Source: Macrotis lagotis (taxonomy: Eukaryota; Chordata; Mammalia; Peramelemorphia; Peramelidae). From it: 64,000 nt of DNA. The notes beneath the pieces are model-generated. The model did no database searches. It had not been told where the DNA came from and worked only from the letters and a program-made list of their open reading frames with translations. Position 1 is the first letter of the stretch; each line of letters starts with the position of its first letter. The position numbers and the translations under genes are program-made. Where the stretch lies: contig NC_133666.1 in the NCBI RefSeq assembly GCF_037893015.1, forward strand, positions 562,739,468-562,803,467, in the 5' to 3' direction. Shown here piece by piece: positions 11,191 through 22,312 of the stretch.

Positions 11191-12644
11191 TTTATTAAGA
11201 TTTGACTATGCCAGCTATTTTTAATGCATTTAGATTTCAATACATCATCATTTTCTTTTCCACATATCAGTATTTTATAGAATTAGGGCATTGCAGAACT
11301 TGGGTGACATGTCTAGCTTCTTGTATCAGTCTTATCTGTTGGAGGGACTAGGTCCTAGAATAGTATTTTATTTATTTATTGCTTAATGAATTATCTTAAT
11401 TGAACCTGAAATTTTATTAAATTTCAAAGTTATATATCTCAAAGCAACAAAAAATCAAAGTTAGGACAAATAAACCCTAGAGAATGGCTTGAATAAAATG
11501 AAGAAAGTGGGACTTACATTTCTCATCCAAGATCATAGTTAGTTATAAATAATAATGTCCCTGGGACAAAATATTTCAAAATGAGAACCAAATGTATTCA
11601 TTTTCAAATATTCTCATAAGGATCATAATGAGAAGATTGTTGGTTATGAAATACCCAGTATTTATCCATTTTGAGTTCTCCTTATAACCAAGAATACCTG
11701 GAAATGAGATACACTGCATACCTAAGGAACAATTTTATGTAGTTTTATGTAGACTTGGAAAATTATTTGAGGAAGCAGTGGAGTGTAAGTATAGAAACAA
11801 GTAATCATCAAGGGAAGAGAAGAAGCAGGGAACATCAAACCAGGCAAATACCAGAGGAGAGAGAAAGAGGAAGAGGGAAAGAAGAGAGGAGATGGGAGGG
11901 GAGGAATGGAGGAAAGTTGGCATGGGAGAGGTGAGGAGATAGGAAGTCATAAGGGGAAAAATAAGAGGAAGTATGATACAATAGGTGGAGAATAAAATTG
12001 GGGCTCAAGTTCTGAGTTATATTCATGAAAAAATCACTGATCTCTTAGTACCTGAAGCAATTAAGACACAGGTTCTTATTCTTTTCTCATGTGTGCCATA
12101 GTCTACTTTGGAAGTAAAGTCATTAGAAAGGAATCTTCTCAGAATAAAGTTTTAAATGCATAAGATAAAATACAGAGAATTATAATAGAAATCAATGAAA
12201 TTGAAATGAGAATTATGAAAATATTTTCTAAAAAAGTTCATGGGCTCCAGGTTAAGAACCTCCAAGACAAGAACATATAGACAAATTGCAGATCTGAACT
12301 GGGAAGGAATTTTGATACCAGGATTACACTACATAAATTTCATTATCCATCTGGATGCAGACACATATTAATATATCTTGAGAAAGAATGATGAATGAGT
12401 AGGAGCACATATATACAAGCACACTTATATAGCTATCCAAATTCTTAACCTGGAATAAGCAACAAGAAATAGGAGATTATGGGTATGGAACTTTACATTT
12501 ATTGTCAAACTTGCTCAACAAGCTTTGTTGAACTGACATTTTTTCCCTTTTTTTTAAACAAACAATTACCTTTCTGGTTAGGAGGGGACATATATTTGGA
12601 AATTAAGGTTATATAAAAATAAAATATATCAATAATTTTTAAAA
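11191..12644. other. No gene or clear repeat recognised
   Basis: AT-rich unique sequence with a purine-rich patch at 11815-11945, whose opposite-strand ORFs are low-complexity. Confidence 0.4.
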
Positions 12645-13042
12645 TGTTTTTATTGACATCTGTTTCTTATATCAACATAGTGATTCCAAGTTATCCCTTT
12701 ACTTGACTATCTCATATAACAAATAGTGTTTTTTAGAGAAGGAAAAAAATCAGCAAAATTGATCAATATTTTGAAAAGTTTCAAAAACATGTACGATGTG
12801 TAACACCTGCAGACTCTTCCCCACCCTTAATAAAAGGGTGAGTTTGGAGTGTCCTCTCATAGCTTTTCATTTTTTATGATTTGTTAAATTGACTTTTGAT
12901 TTTTTGATGTGTAGTCACTCTTTCCAATTACACTGTGTAGTTACTATGTGTAATGTTTTCTTGGCTCTGGTTTACTTCACTCTGCATCAGTTCACATAGA
13001 TTTTTCCATGCTTCTCTTTATTCAACACACACACATTTTCTT

Positions 13043-13199
13043 TCATTTTTCCTTTTTTTTGTTTTATTAAAGATTTTATTTATTTTGAGTTTTACAATTT
13101 TCCCTCAATCTTACTTCCCTCCCCCACCCCACCCCCAAAGAACGCAATTTGTCAGTCTTTACTTTGTTTCCATGTTGTACACTGATCCAAATTGAGAAC
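13043..13199 (-). mobile_element. Short L1 3' tail nested in the older L1
   Basis: The reverse complement reads '...CAATTTGGATCAGTGTACAACATGGAAACAAAGTAAAGACTGACAAATTG...GGGAAAATTGTAAAACTCAAAATAAATAAA', matching the L1 3' UTRs at about 13950-14050 and 45160-45290. Flanks ACACACATTTTCTT (13029-13042) and ACATACATTTTCTT (13200-13213) agree at 13 of 14 bases. Confidence 0.75.
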
Positions 13200-13386
13200 A
13201 CATACATTTTCTTACAACACAATACTATTTCATTATATTCATGTGCCTTAATTTCTGTAGTCATTCCCCGATTGATGAGCATCTGCTTTATTTCCAGTTT
13301 TTTGTACTTATAAAAAGTGATGCTATAAATATTTTGTTGTATATGGGAACTTTCTTCTTGATGGTTTCCTTAGAAAATAAGTCCAG

Positions 13387-14095
13387 CAATAAAAATGTGC
13401 ATACCCTTTGATCCAGCAATACCACTACTGGGTCTATACCCTGAAGAGATCATGAAAAAGGGTAAAAACATCACTTGTACAAAAATATCCATAGCAGACC
13501 TGTTTGTGGTGGCAAAGAATTGGAAATCAAGTAAACGTTTTTCAATTGGGAATGGCTTAGCAAACTGTGGTTTATGTATGTCATGGAACACTATTGTTCT
13601 ATTAGAAACCAGGAGGGATGGGAATTCAGGGAAGCCTGGAGGGATCTGCATGAACTGATGCTGAGCAAGATGAACTCAGAACCAGAAGAACATTGTACAC
13701 CATAACAGCAACATGGGGTTGATGACCAACCTTAATGAACTTGCTCATTTCATAATATCAGGGACAATTTTGGGGTATCTGCTATGGAGAATACCATCTG
13801 TATCCTGAGAAGGAATTGTGGAGTTTGAACAAAGACCAAAGATGATTACTTTTAATTTAAAAAAAAACCCCACTATCTCATTATGTAATCTTGCTATCTC
13901 TTATATTTTATTTTTTTTCTTAAGGATATGTTTTCTCTCTCAACACATTCAATTTAGATCAATGTATAGAATGGAAACAATGTAAAGACTAACATTGGGG
14001 GGAGAGGAATGAGATTTAGGGAAAAATGGTAAAATTCAAAAATAAATAAATAAATTTATTTAAACATTACAAAAAAGAAAAGAAAAAAGCCCAGG
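13387..14095 (+). mobile_element. L1 LINE 3' end (ORF2 C-terminus and 3' UTR)
   Basis: The 5'-truncated copy opens inside the ORF2 C-terminal block (MCIPFDPAIPLLGLYPEEIM), with an 87-codon open stretch at 13395-13658. The 3' UTR ends with 'AAATTCAAAAATAAATAAATAAA' and an A-rich tail. It belongs to the same subfamily as 43736-45300. Confidence 0.85.
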
Positions 14096-15081
14096 AAGCA
14101 CAGGAAAGGACATTTTTCCTCACTTTATTGGCATGATCTCAAATTATTTCCCAACCACCAACAATTTACTAGTGTGTCTATTATTCTACAACTCCAACAA
14201 TAACTATTGCCATTTTTTATCATTTTTGCCAATTTGTGGGGTATGTTTTTTAAATTTTTATATCTCTGTATTAGTGATTTGTAGTATTTATGTGGTTATG
14301 AAAATTTTTAATTCTTCTGAGAACTTTTTTTCATATCTTCTGAGCACTTACCCATTGGCAAATGATTAATAGACATACATACAAAATATATATGTGTATA
14401 TATGCGTATGTGAATATGCCTATATATGTTTGTATTCATACATATCAACACAAACACATACATACATATACACACAGTTTATATATCTTGGATATCAAAC
14501 TCTTTTCAGACAAATTTGATACAAAATTTTTTCTCATTTGACTACTTCCCTTCTTAACCTAGTTGCATTAATTTTGTTTGAGAAGAAACTTATGAGATTC
14601 ATATAATCTAACTTATCTATTTTATCTTTTGTAATTGTCTAACTCTTGTTTGGTTGATAATATATTTTTATCTACAACTTTTTTCTTCTATCTCTCTCTT
14701 AATTTTTGATAGCATTATGTTCAATATTAAGGTAATGTATTCATTCAGAATAGAGAGTGGAATATAGTATAAGATACTGGTATAAGCCTAATTTCTCCAG
14801 ACTTCTTTCTGGTTTTTCCAGCAAGTTATTTTTATAAGTTTTTTTCCCCTAGGTAATTTATGTCTTCCACTTTAGTATATATAGGGTTATTGAATTGTAT
14901 TGTTTATGATTCTCCTTTGTCAGTTCCATTGATTTATCTTTTTTTAAAAAAATAATATCAGATGGTTTAGATAACTACTATTCTGTAATATAGTTTAAGG
15001 TTTAGAAGTATTTTTCCTTCTTTTTCTTTGTTTTTTTACTTGAATTCCCTTTATATTTCTGCAGGGGTGGGGTGGGGGAGG

Positions 15082-15219
15082 TTTGCAAGGTAATGGGGTT
15101 AAGGGACTTGCCCAAGATCACACAGCTAAGTAAGTATTAAGTGTCTGAGTTCAAATTTAATCTCAGGTCCTCCTGACCCCAGGGTCACTGCTCAATCCGC
15201 TGTGCTACCTAGCTGCCCC
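15082..15219 (-). mobile_element. Short marsupial SINE, antisense
   Basis: 'TTTGCAAGGTAATGGGGTTAAGGGACTTGCCCAAGATCACACAGCTAAG...TGTGCTACCTAGCTGCCCC' sits inside the minus-strand L1. Confidence 0.85.
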
Positions 15220-15589
15220 TACAAGTGAATTTTGTTATCATCTTATTAGGTTCTACAAAGTCTTCCCATGGCAAATTGATTGTTACAGAATTAAAAGTGC
15301 AAATTATTTCACTACTAGCACCATTTTTATTAAATAGGCAGAGCGAATCCGAACATTAATTCCTTCAACTAATTAAGTTGTTCTCTATTCCTTTAAAGAA
15401 CACTTTGGAAATGAATCTATTCTTTTTTTCTGTGGTTTTGGTAGACTGATTCCCAGATATTTTATAATATTTGTAGTTATTTATAATGGGATTTCCCTTT
15501 CGATTATTGCTTCTTTATATCAATAAATTTTTAAAGTGTTGAATTCATTTTTTTGCCCTAATAATTGAAAATCATAGAATCAAATTTCT

Positions 15590-15680
15590 TTGCACTGGCT
15601 CTCAGTTTCCTCATCTATAAAATGAGGTGGTTGGACTAGATAGCATCTGATGTCCCTCCCAGTTATACCACTTCAACTTC
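15590..15680 (+). mobile_element. MIR-like fragment
   Basis: 'CTCAGTTTCCTCATCTATAAAATGAGGTGGTTGGACTAGATAGCATCTGATGTCCC' matches the sense MIR/THER 3' portion. Confidence 0.65.
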
Positions 15681-15984
15681 TATTTGAGGATCTTCTCATC
15701 TCTTTGCTACTTTTATAGTGCTCTAATGATAATAGAACTGTTTTTCTGGTTTCTTAATTTAGGTGAAATGTATATACTGGTACTATAAAGTGAATATCCA
15801 TGGCTAATTCAATAGCCATTCATCATCCAACAATCTGACAGATCATAGACTTATAGCAGATAAACAATATGCCCATGGTGAAGTACCTGCAAAATTGGAA
15901 GATTAAAGACAGAATACAAGCATTGTCTCCTAGAGGGTGGTCTTACCACTGTTCCATTTTGCTGCCTAATTTTCATGAATGAAC

Positions 15985-16135
15985 TAGATTATAGTCTCCC
16001 TGGCTTGGTTGTAAACACATTGAGGGCAGGTACCCCATCTTATTTGTCTCTATACAACCATCAGGAGTCAGGCTAGTTCCCTATCTAGAATAAATTCTCA
16101 GGAAATATTTGTTGAATGAATAAATGAATGTGTAA
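15985..16135 (+). mobile_element. L2 LINE 3' end
   Basis: 'TTGTAAACACATTGAGGGCAGGTACCCC...GAATAAATTCTCAGGAAATATTTGTTGAATGAATAAATGA' is the canonical L2 3' terminus. Confidence 0.75.
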
Positions 16136-16249
16136 TGTGTAGTTCATACCTTTTAACAGAGTAAATGAATTATGCAATAGAACTACAGTTTACTGCTTTT
16201 AGAAAAAATTTCCACTTCTTGCTATGAATATTTTTTAATATCTACCTTG

Positions 16250-16266
16250 TTTTCTTTTTCTTCCAG
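16250..16266 (+). promoter_or_regulatory. Splice-acceptor-like site
   Basis: A polypyrimidine tract and CAG (TTTTCTTTTTCTTCCAG) lie immediately before a non-repetitive block that ends in a poly-A signal. The form is good, but such sites also arise by chance. Confidence 0.4.
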
Positions 16267-17023
16267 CCAAGACATCAGGAAAGCTGGTACACACAGTTCC
16301 TAATTCTGTCCACATTTCCTTGGGGAGATACGATTCATGGTAAAGGATCAGGGTTTCATTTTGAAGGTTGGGAACTTTCCACTGTCAAAAACACATCTGA
16401 CCTAGGCCTCTGACAATGAGTCAGAGAAGACTTGAAAACAGCAAAGACCTTATGAAGACTGTATTAAAAAAAATGAAACCATCTCCACTCATCTTCCCTG
16501 AGTGGTGAAAGACCATTTTGTTCTAGACATGATGACAATTTAAAACTTTTTTTCAAAGGGATTTTTTAATATGCTATTGATGCTTTCTTCATGACTTTTG
16601 GATTGTTTCCAAAAACTGCAAGTCTGCAGTATGTGAAGAGATGTTGGCAGGGAACATGTGTCTGGATGAAGACCTAGTTCCATTGAGGCAGAGACCCAGT
16701 TGCAATCATTCTAAAACCAGCCAGAAAACTCCCAAGGGCTGAAGGGAACAAATTAAAACAATTACTTTCTCTGTCACTGAATGACTTTTTACAGTTTGGC
16801 TATCACAAATGTGCCAGAAAAAAATAGGTCACAGTTCAGGCTAAATTTTATTCTGCCCAGTTTGGCTGAATTTGCAGACTTACAGGTCAGTTTGGTATCA
16901 TTTAGAATAGTGGCTGTTGGATGGGCCACACCTTACAAGTAATGCTACTTTCATCATGTTCTTTTAGGGTTGTTGGAGGTTCTGGGTTAAGAATTCCAGG
17001 GAAAACTTTCTTCTATTGGTAGA

Positions 17024-17178
17024 TTTTTTTTTTGCTGTTTTTGCAAGGCACTAGGGTTAAGTGAGATGCCCAAGATCACACAGCTAGGTAATTATTAAGT
17101 GTCTGAGGTCGGATTTGAACTCATGTCCTCCTGACTCCAGGGCTGGGGTTCTATCCACTGTGCCACCTAGCTGCTCCC
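17024..17178 (-). mobile_element. Short marsupial SINE, antisense
   Basis: T-rich start, 'GCAAGGCACTAGGGTTAAGTGAGATGCCCAAGATCACACAGCTAGG...CACTGTGCCACCTAGCTGCTCCC'. It lies within the candidate terminal exon. Confidence 0.9.
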
Positions 17179-17334
17179 TATAAGGTAAATTTTTGCTTGT
17201 AAACTGGACTCTGGGCTGCTAAGTCTATGGCTAAGCCTGGCTATATTTCCAATTGCTACTTAAGGAAGGAATAATTTGTCATCCTATGAAAGAATGTTGC
17301 ACTTTCAAAATGAACAAATAGTCTTCTTTGTATC

Positions 17335-17340
17335 AATAAA
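17335..17340 (+). terminator. AATAAA polyadenylation signal
   Basis: Canonical hexamer at the end of the unique block, with T/G-rich sequence (ACTGTTCTTTGAGCC) about 15 nt downstream. Confidence 0.4.
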
Positions 17341-17364
17341 GTTATATTAAAGGACTGTTCTTTG

Positions 17365-18055
17365 AGCCTCCTCTGTTACTCAGCTAACTCACTAAGCTAG
17401 CTCTTTCACTATTTTTCTCATCTATTCAGTTAATGGAAAAATGATAGATCATGGGAAATCTCACTTTTGTGTGTTATTTCTTCAACTGTGTCCCCTTCTC
17501 CCTTTCCTCAAGCTTTTTTCCTGTGGGCATAACAGACTTACTCAGTTCAGCTTTAGATTTTGATATTGCTTTGGAGACAGCAAAGATTCTCAATATGACA
17601 CTAACTTGTTATGCATATCTCCCTTCAAACCCTCCCTTTTTCCCCATTTGCTGTTTATTGTTACCCTTCTTTGAACTCTCCAGCAGGTTTGCAGACTACT
17701 TCTAATCTTCAGTTTTTTAAATATACTCAATTCATGCATTCAATCTGCTGCTGAGTTCAGTCTTATCTCTTCTATCATCTCCTTCTTTCCCCTAATATAG
17801 CCTCACCCTACAACTCAGAGGGGATTTCCCCACCTTCTCCCTCGACCCCAAGGGCCAATAGTTTCCTTTTTATCCTAATTGCATTGATTTTGTTGGGGGC
17901 AAAGCTTTTTAAATTTCTTTTAATTAAAATTATATATTTTGTCTTTAGATATTTTGAGATCACTTCTGTCTCTTATTTGGTTAAGAGCTCTTTCCTGCTA
18001 TGGGGATGAATGGCAACTATTTTAGTTTGGGCTTTTTGTTGTGTTTTTGTTGGGG
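17365..18055. other. No gene recognised; pyrimidine-rich unique sequence
   Basis: An 84-codon ORF at 17451-17705 is hydrophobic and T/C-rich without a recognised family. 17870-18000 resembles antisense L1 ('GCATTGATTTTGTTGGGGGCAAAGCTTTTTAAATTTC...AGAGCTCTTTCCTGCTA'). Confidence 0.35.
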
Positions 18056-18199
18056 TTTTTTTTTGCAAGGCAAGGGGGGTAAGTGACATACTCAAGGTCA
18101 CATAGCTAGGTAATTATTAAGTATCTGAGATTAGATTGGAACTCAGGCCCTCCTGATTCCAGGGCCAGGGATCTATCCACTGCGCCACCTAGCTGCCTC
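18056..18199 (-). mobile_element. Short marsupial SINE, antisense
   Basis: 'TTTGCAAGGCAAGGGGGGTAAGTGACATACTCAAGGTCACATAGCTAGG...CACTGCGCCACCTAGCTGCC'. Confidence 0.9.
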
Positions 18200-18342
18200 T
18201 TGTTGTTTTTTAATGAAGTGACTTATGACATTTGATCATGTATTGTTTTGTGATATATTGTATGAGAATTAAAACATATTTATTAAATACCTTACTAAGT
18301 AACAGGGAGTGTGCTAATGTTAGGGAATCATTTTTAAAATGT

Positions 18343-18601
18343 TAAAAGGGCAGCTTGGAGGCAAAATAAGTAGAGCACTGGCCCTATAATAAACAGACTG
18401 AAGTTCAAATCCTGCTTCATACTTGCTAGCTATGTGATTCTGAGAAAGTCACTAAATCTTTGCCTACCTTGGTTTCTTTATTTGTAAAATTAGGATAATA
18501 AAAACATCCCTCTCCCAGAATTGTTATGAAGATAAAATAAGACATAATACTTATAAGTACTTCTAAATGTTAAAGTGATTTATAAATGCTAACTATTATT
18601 A
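18343..18601 (+). mobile_element. CORE-SINE/MIR, sense
   Basis: Head 'GTAGAGCACTGGCCC...GTTCAAATCC', core 'CTAGCTATGTGATTCTGAGAAAGTCACTAAATC', tail '...CAGAATTGTTATGAAGATAAAATAAG...AAGTGATTTATAAATGCTAACTATTATTAT'. Confidence 0.75.
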
Positions 18602-19053
18602 TGGGGGAAGTAGTTCCTAACCTCAAAATATGTCTAAAAATAGCAATAAGTGGTCAGAGTAATTGCAGTTATATTGTTTATGGAGGGTGTAAATAGAATA
18701 ATTAATAAGGAGATTTCAGGTTATTATTACAAAACAAGTTTGTGTGAAAGAATCATGTTAATTGTATATTGCAAAAAAATCTCAGCAAGAAGGAAAAGAG
18801 CTTAGAACATATGTAATAAACTTTTTGTAGTATATATGATTTCTATTAGTGTTTATCATTATTCCATATTAGACCCACCTCAGGATCATGAGGAGCCTTG
18901 GCAACTGGAAAGATAAAGTATTTATTATATCCAACCCAGTTTATCCCAGACTAAGATTTAGAATGAATCTTAGAGGTCCCTGATCCAAACCACATCTAAC
19001 AAGAATTCTCTTCAGCATTTTTCTGGATTTCCTTGACTAGGCTGCAGAATTAA

Positions 19054-19463
19054 AACATTGTACACAGTCACAGCAACACTGTCTGATGATCAACCGTAAT
19101 AGATTTAGCTATTCTCAACAATACAGTGACTAAAGACAATTCCAAAAGACTTGTGATGAAATGCCATCCACATCCAAAGAAAGAATTATGAAATCTGAAT
19201 GCAGACCAAAGCATATTATTTTCACTTTTTTAAATTTTGTTTTTGTTTTTTCTTTCTCACATGTTTCTCCCTTTCGTTCTGATTCTTCTTTTACAAGTTA
19301 ACTAAATATGTTTAATATTATTGTATAACATAACCTACATTGTAAACCTACATTTGCTAACTTGGAAAGAGGGTAGAAAAGAGAGAGATAGAAAAATATG
19401 GAACTCAAATGAATGTTGAAAACTTTTACAGTTTATTGGAAAAAAATAAAATACAATAAAAGT
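19054..19463 (+). mobile_element. L1 LINE 3' end, strongly 5'-truncated
   Basis: 'AACATTGTACACAGTCACAGCAACACTG...GATGAAATGCCATCCACATCCAAAGAAAGAATTATG...ATGAATGTTGAAAACTTTTACA' is the 3' end shared with 38932-39800, 57325-57897 and the 3' part of 57900-59636. It ends in 'AAAATAAAATACAATAAAAG'. Confidence 0.75.
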
Positions 19464-20220
19464 TCAACTTTTGGAATATTATTGAATATGCCTTTCACCA
19501 AGTGATTAATCAATTTTATAACATGAAAGGAGTATCAAGAGAGCCACCCTCAAGGCTAATGACCTTTAAGGAGGATGAAGGAATAGAGGCCGTATGTGTA
19601 TATACACATACTCAGTAGTTTACATGGCTTCCAAGTATACTTCATCAAAGTATCTAAAAAAAAGAAAATATTTTTATAAGTGTTTCAAAGTAATATCTTA
19701 TTAAAAGAGAAAATTTACTCCTTGTTGCTTCAAAGTGTTCCTGAATTCTGTCAATACATCTGTTAACCCCAAGTTTTTATCTGTCTTAGCCACTTTCTGA
19801 AAACTGTCTCTCCAATACTGAAAAAGATTTCTTAAGAGATCACTACCATTACTCATAAACACGAAGTATTTTTGTAGGGTTGGATTCTCCTATTGCACAG
19901 GAATAAAAAATGACAGAGAAAGAAGACATAATGTATTAAATAAAAGTCTTATAATCTTTACCATCATAGTTCAAATTTTCTCACAAAAGAAAAAACCTGT
20001 TCAAAACATTAAAGCACTAACATGTCAGACACAGGAGACATACCTGAATAGAAATGCATTTCAATTAAAGTCAGCTGAAGTCAGAATGAACAACTGAGAT
20101 CTGAGATTTCAAGTGTTGTGTTTTTGTATGATATTTTCTTTTTTTTAAGCATTGAATGGAGATTTGATATTGGGAAATAACTCTGATCACTAATTTTTGA
20201 TGGAAAAATTCAAATCAATT
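19464..20220. other. No gene or repeat family recognised
   Basis: Unique AT-rich sequence without ORFs of note. Confidence 0.4.
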
Positions 20221-20234
20221 AAAATGCATTTAAG

Positions 20235-20383
20235 GGGCCAGTTAGGAGATACAGTGGATAGAGCACCAGCCCTGGAGTCAGGAAGATCTGAGTTCAAATT
20301 TGACCTCAGACACATAGTAATTGCCTAGCTGTGTGACCTTGGGTAAGTCACTTAACCCCATTGCCTTAGAGAAATATTTTTTT
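20235..20383 (+). mobile_element. Short marsupial SINE, sense
   Basis: 'GGGGCCAGTTAGGAGATACAGTGGATAGAGC...CCCCATTGCCTTAGAGAAAT'. The flanks AAAATGCATTTAAG (20221-20234) and AAAATGATTTAAG (20384-20396) look like a target-site duplication with one base lost. Confidence 0.9.
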
Positions 20384-20446
20384 AAAATGATTTAAGTGGA
20401 AAAAGCAAAAAAATATGTCCTTAAAGTGTTCATATTCTACCTGAGA

Positions 20447-20463
20447 AATAATATATATGTGTG

Positions 20464-20520
<57 letters not shown>

Positions 20521-20525
20521 TATAT
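20447..20525. repeat. (TA)/(TG)/(CA) microsatellite
   Basis: A short TATATG/TGTGTA run leads into about 48 bp of (CA)n followed by TATATT. The ORFs across it are artefacts. Confidence 0.95.
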
Positions 20526-20611
20526 TTCATTGGAACAAAACAATGATGAAGTGTGGTCAAATAGCTACAAATTATATGTTGGGTCTATCAGACTTGTCAT
20601 GATGCAGACAT

Positions 20612-20765
20612 ATAGGCTGTTAAGTGGTATAGTGGCCAGAATGCTATACTAGAAGTTAGGAAGATCTTAATTCAAATCTTGCTTCAGAAATTTACTAGAT
20701 ATATTGACAAATCACAATTCCTCAGTCCCCTCATTTGTAAAAATAAAGATAAAAATAGACCTCTC
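20612..20765 (+). mobile_element. MIR/CORE-SINE fragment, sense
   Basis: 'TAAGTGGTATAGTGGCCAGAATGCTATACTAGAAGTTAGGAAGATCTTAATTCAAATC...CCTCAGTCCCCTCATTTGTAAAA'. Confidence 0.7.
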
Positions 20766-20769
20766 ATCA

Positions 20770-21688
20770 CTGCACTCGTAACACTTCATACTTTACTGCC
20801 TTTTCTCCTAGCAACCTCTTTACTTTAGAAGTGTTTCAATCCTAAAGGCCCCTCTTCAGAATATTGAATTCCTTCCTGGACCATTATTTTTAAAAATGCC
20901 TTACCTTTTCATGATCAATTATCTCCTGGCTTTGCTCCAGAATGTGTGGACTTTTCCACTTGCTCCTGCTTGAGTACCATCACTTCCCTTTGACTCTTTC
21001 CTTCCACTTCACTTTTCTGTGTTTTCTTCCTTTATTAGAATGTGATAAATTCCTGGAGGATAAGGATTTTAATTTTTCTTTTTATTTGCATTTCCTGTGC
21101 TTAGCATAGTACTTAGCATCTTATCAGAGCTTAAAGAATTTTTTATCTATCTAGTTATCTATTTTTCTTCTATCTATCTATCTATCTATCTAATAAGGTT
21201 ATTATGAAGATAAATGACAATATTTAAAATACTATATAAATAGTAATGATAACTTTTATATTTATTTTTTATAAAAGCATATTAAGGACCAGGACAAAGA
21301 ATCATAAAGTAGGAGTGAGGAGGGGCTATGCGTAAATAATACTATTTTGTCTCTTAGATGGACTATGACTGAACAGGTTGGGAAAATGGGAATAAGACTT
21401 TTATTTTTAAAGCTAAATCAAAAATCTGATTAAAATAAGCATCTATATATAAGTATAGAGCCACTTTTAAAACAAAAATATGACAAATTTTATTTTTTCA
21501 AATTTGCAATTCTTAATTCATAAAACATTTGAGAGGTGGAAAATTAGCAAAGATGTGGATAGAAATGGACAGGTAGAAGATTAGCTATATCAATTTGTGT
21601 GATTTGGTTTGAGAAATATAGAACACATATCAAGGAGTTAGGAAAATGAAAAGCCTGTTGTGAAAAAGCTTTCAGTTATATTACCATC
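20770..21688. other. No gene recognised; possible L2 remnant and (CTAT)n
   Basis: 20780-21130 is C/T-rich and may be an old L2 3' region ('GTGATAAATTCCTGGAGGATAAGGATTTT...CCTGTGCTTAGCATAGTACTTAGCATC'). A (CTAT)n run lies at about 21172-21192. The remainder is unassigned. Confidence 0.45.
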
Positions 21689-21689
21689 T

Positions 21690-21965
21690 ATTTAGAATTA
21701 GAAGAGACCTTAGTGTTCATCTAGCCTAGGTCCCTCATTTTTCAGGGGAAGAAACACATCCCAGAGAGAATCATATTTTCTGAGAGCTGGAAGAAAACTC
21801 TGTGGCATCTTCTCCAACTCATGTTGCCAAGAATTCCTTCCTTGACATCCTTGACAAAAAGATGTCCAACTTGTCAATAAATTTCCAATGATGAGAAACA
21901 GACAACCAGTAAATCATGTTCCCATTCTGACCCTATTTGTGTATAGGATGTGAGATGTTGGTCTA
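21690..21965 (-). mobile_element. CR1/L3-like remnant
   Basis: 'GAATTAGAAGAGACCTTAGTGTTCATCTAGCC...CCAAGAATTCCTTCCTTGACATCCTTGACAAAAAGATGTCCAACTTGTC' resembles the amniote CR1/L3 3' region. Strand and family are tentative. Confidence 0.4.
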
Positions 21966-22312
21966 TACATAGTTTCTGCCGTACTATTTTCCAGTTTTCT
22001 CAGCAATTTTTGTCAAATAGTGAGTTCTTATACCAGAAGCTAATCTTTGAGTTTATCAAATTATAGATTACTATACTCAATTACTATTTTTTTTCTTCTG
22101 TAACTAATCTATTCCACTGATCTACCACTCTATTTCTTAGCCAGTACAAATGATTTTGATATGCTTTATAATAAAGTTTTAGATCACTTTCCTTTGCATT
22201 TTTCACTAATTCCAATGAAATTGTTAGAAAGCTTTTTCTGTATATATAAAAAATACTTTTACTTTGAAAACTCTTCATTAGTTTCCATAAAATAATTGAT
22301 TTCAGTATCATA
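21966..22312 (-). mobile_element. L1 LINE ORF2 fragment
   Basis: A 75-codon open stretch at 22084-22311 reads ...ESDLKLYYKAYQNHLYWLRN and then RVVDQWNRL, the conserved segment after the RT thumb of L1 ORF2. No 3' UTR is attached. Confidence 0.8.

Larger units (their letters stand above)
12645..15545 (-). mobile_element. Old L1 LINE (ORF2 C-terminal part to 3' end), with nested insertions
   Basis: Antisense L1 landmarks run in order. The 3' region is 12645-13030. The ORF2 C-terminus on - is near 13200-13290 (MLINRGMTTEIKAHEYNEI). 14100-15000 contains 'CAGTTCCATTGATTTATC...AGATGGTTTAGATAACTACTATTCTGTAATATAGTTT', the counterpart of the L1 YYKA-WYW region. 15230-15545 holds RT-palm antisense sequence ('GATTCCCAGATATTTTATAATATTTGTAGTTATTTATAATGGGATTTCCCTTT'). 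Three later elements interrupt it: 13043-13199, 13387-14095 and 15082-15219. The reading frame is destroyed. Confidence 0.75.
16267..17360 (+). other. Candidate terminal exon with 3' UTR (host gene or lncRNA)
   Basis: After the acceptor, one frame is open for 24 codons from 16269 (KTSGKLVHTVPNSVHISLGR, then YDSW) to TAA at 16341-16343. A second frame is open for about 42 codons. The rest is compositionally balanced sequence without recognised repeats except a SINE at 17024-17178, and it ends with AATAAA at 17335-17340 followed by T/G-rich sequence. This is the layout of a last exon with a ~1-kb 3' UTR. I do not recognise the peptide. A chance arrangement or a lncRNA exon is equally possible. 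Confidence 0.35.

Noticed and set aside
13021-13035. Short CA run as a microsatellite
   Set aside because: Only about five units, and part of it is the target duplication of the nested L1 tail.
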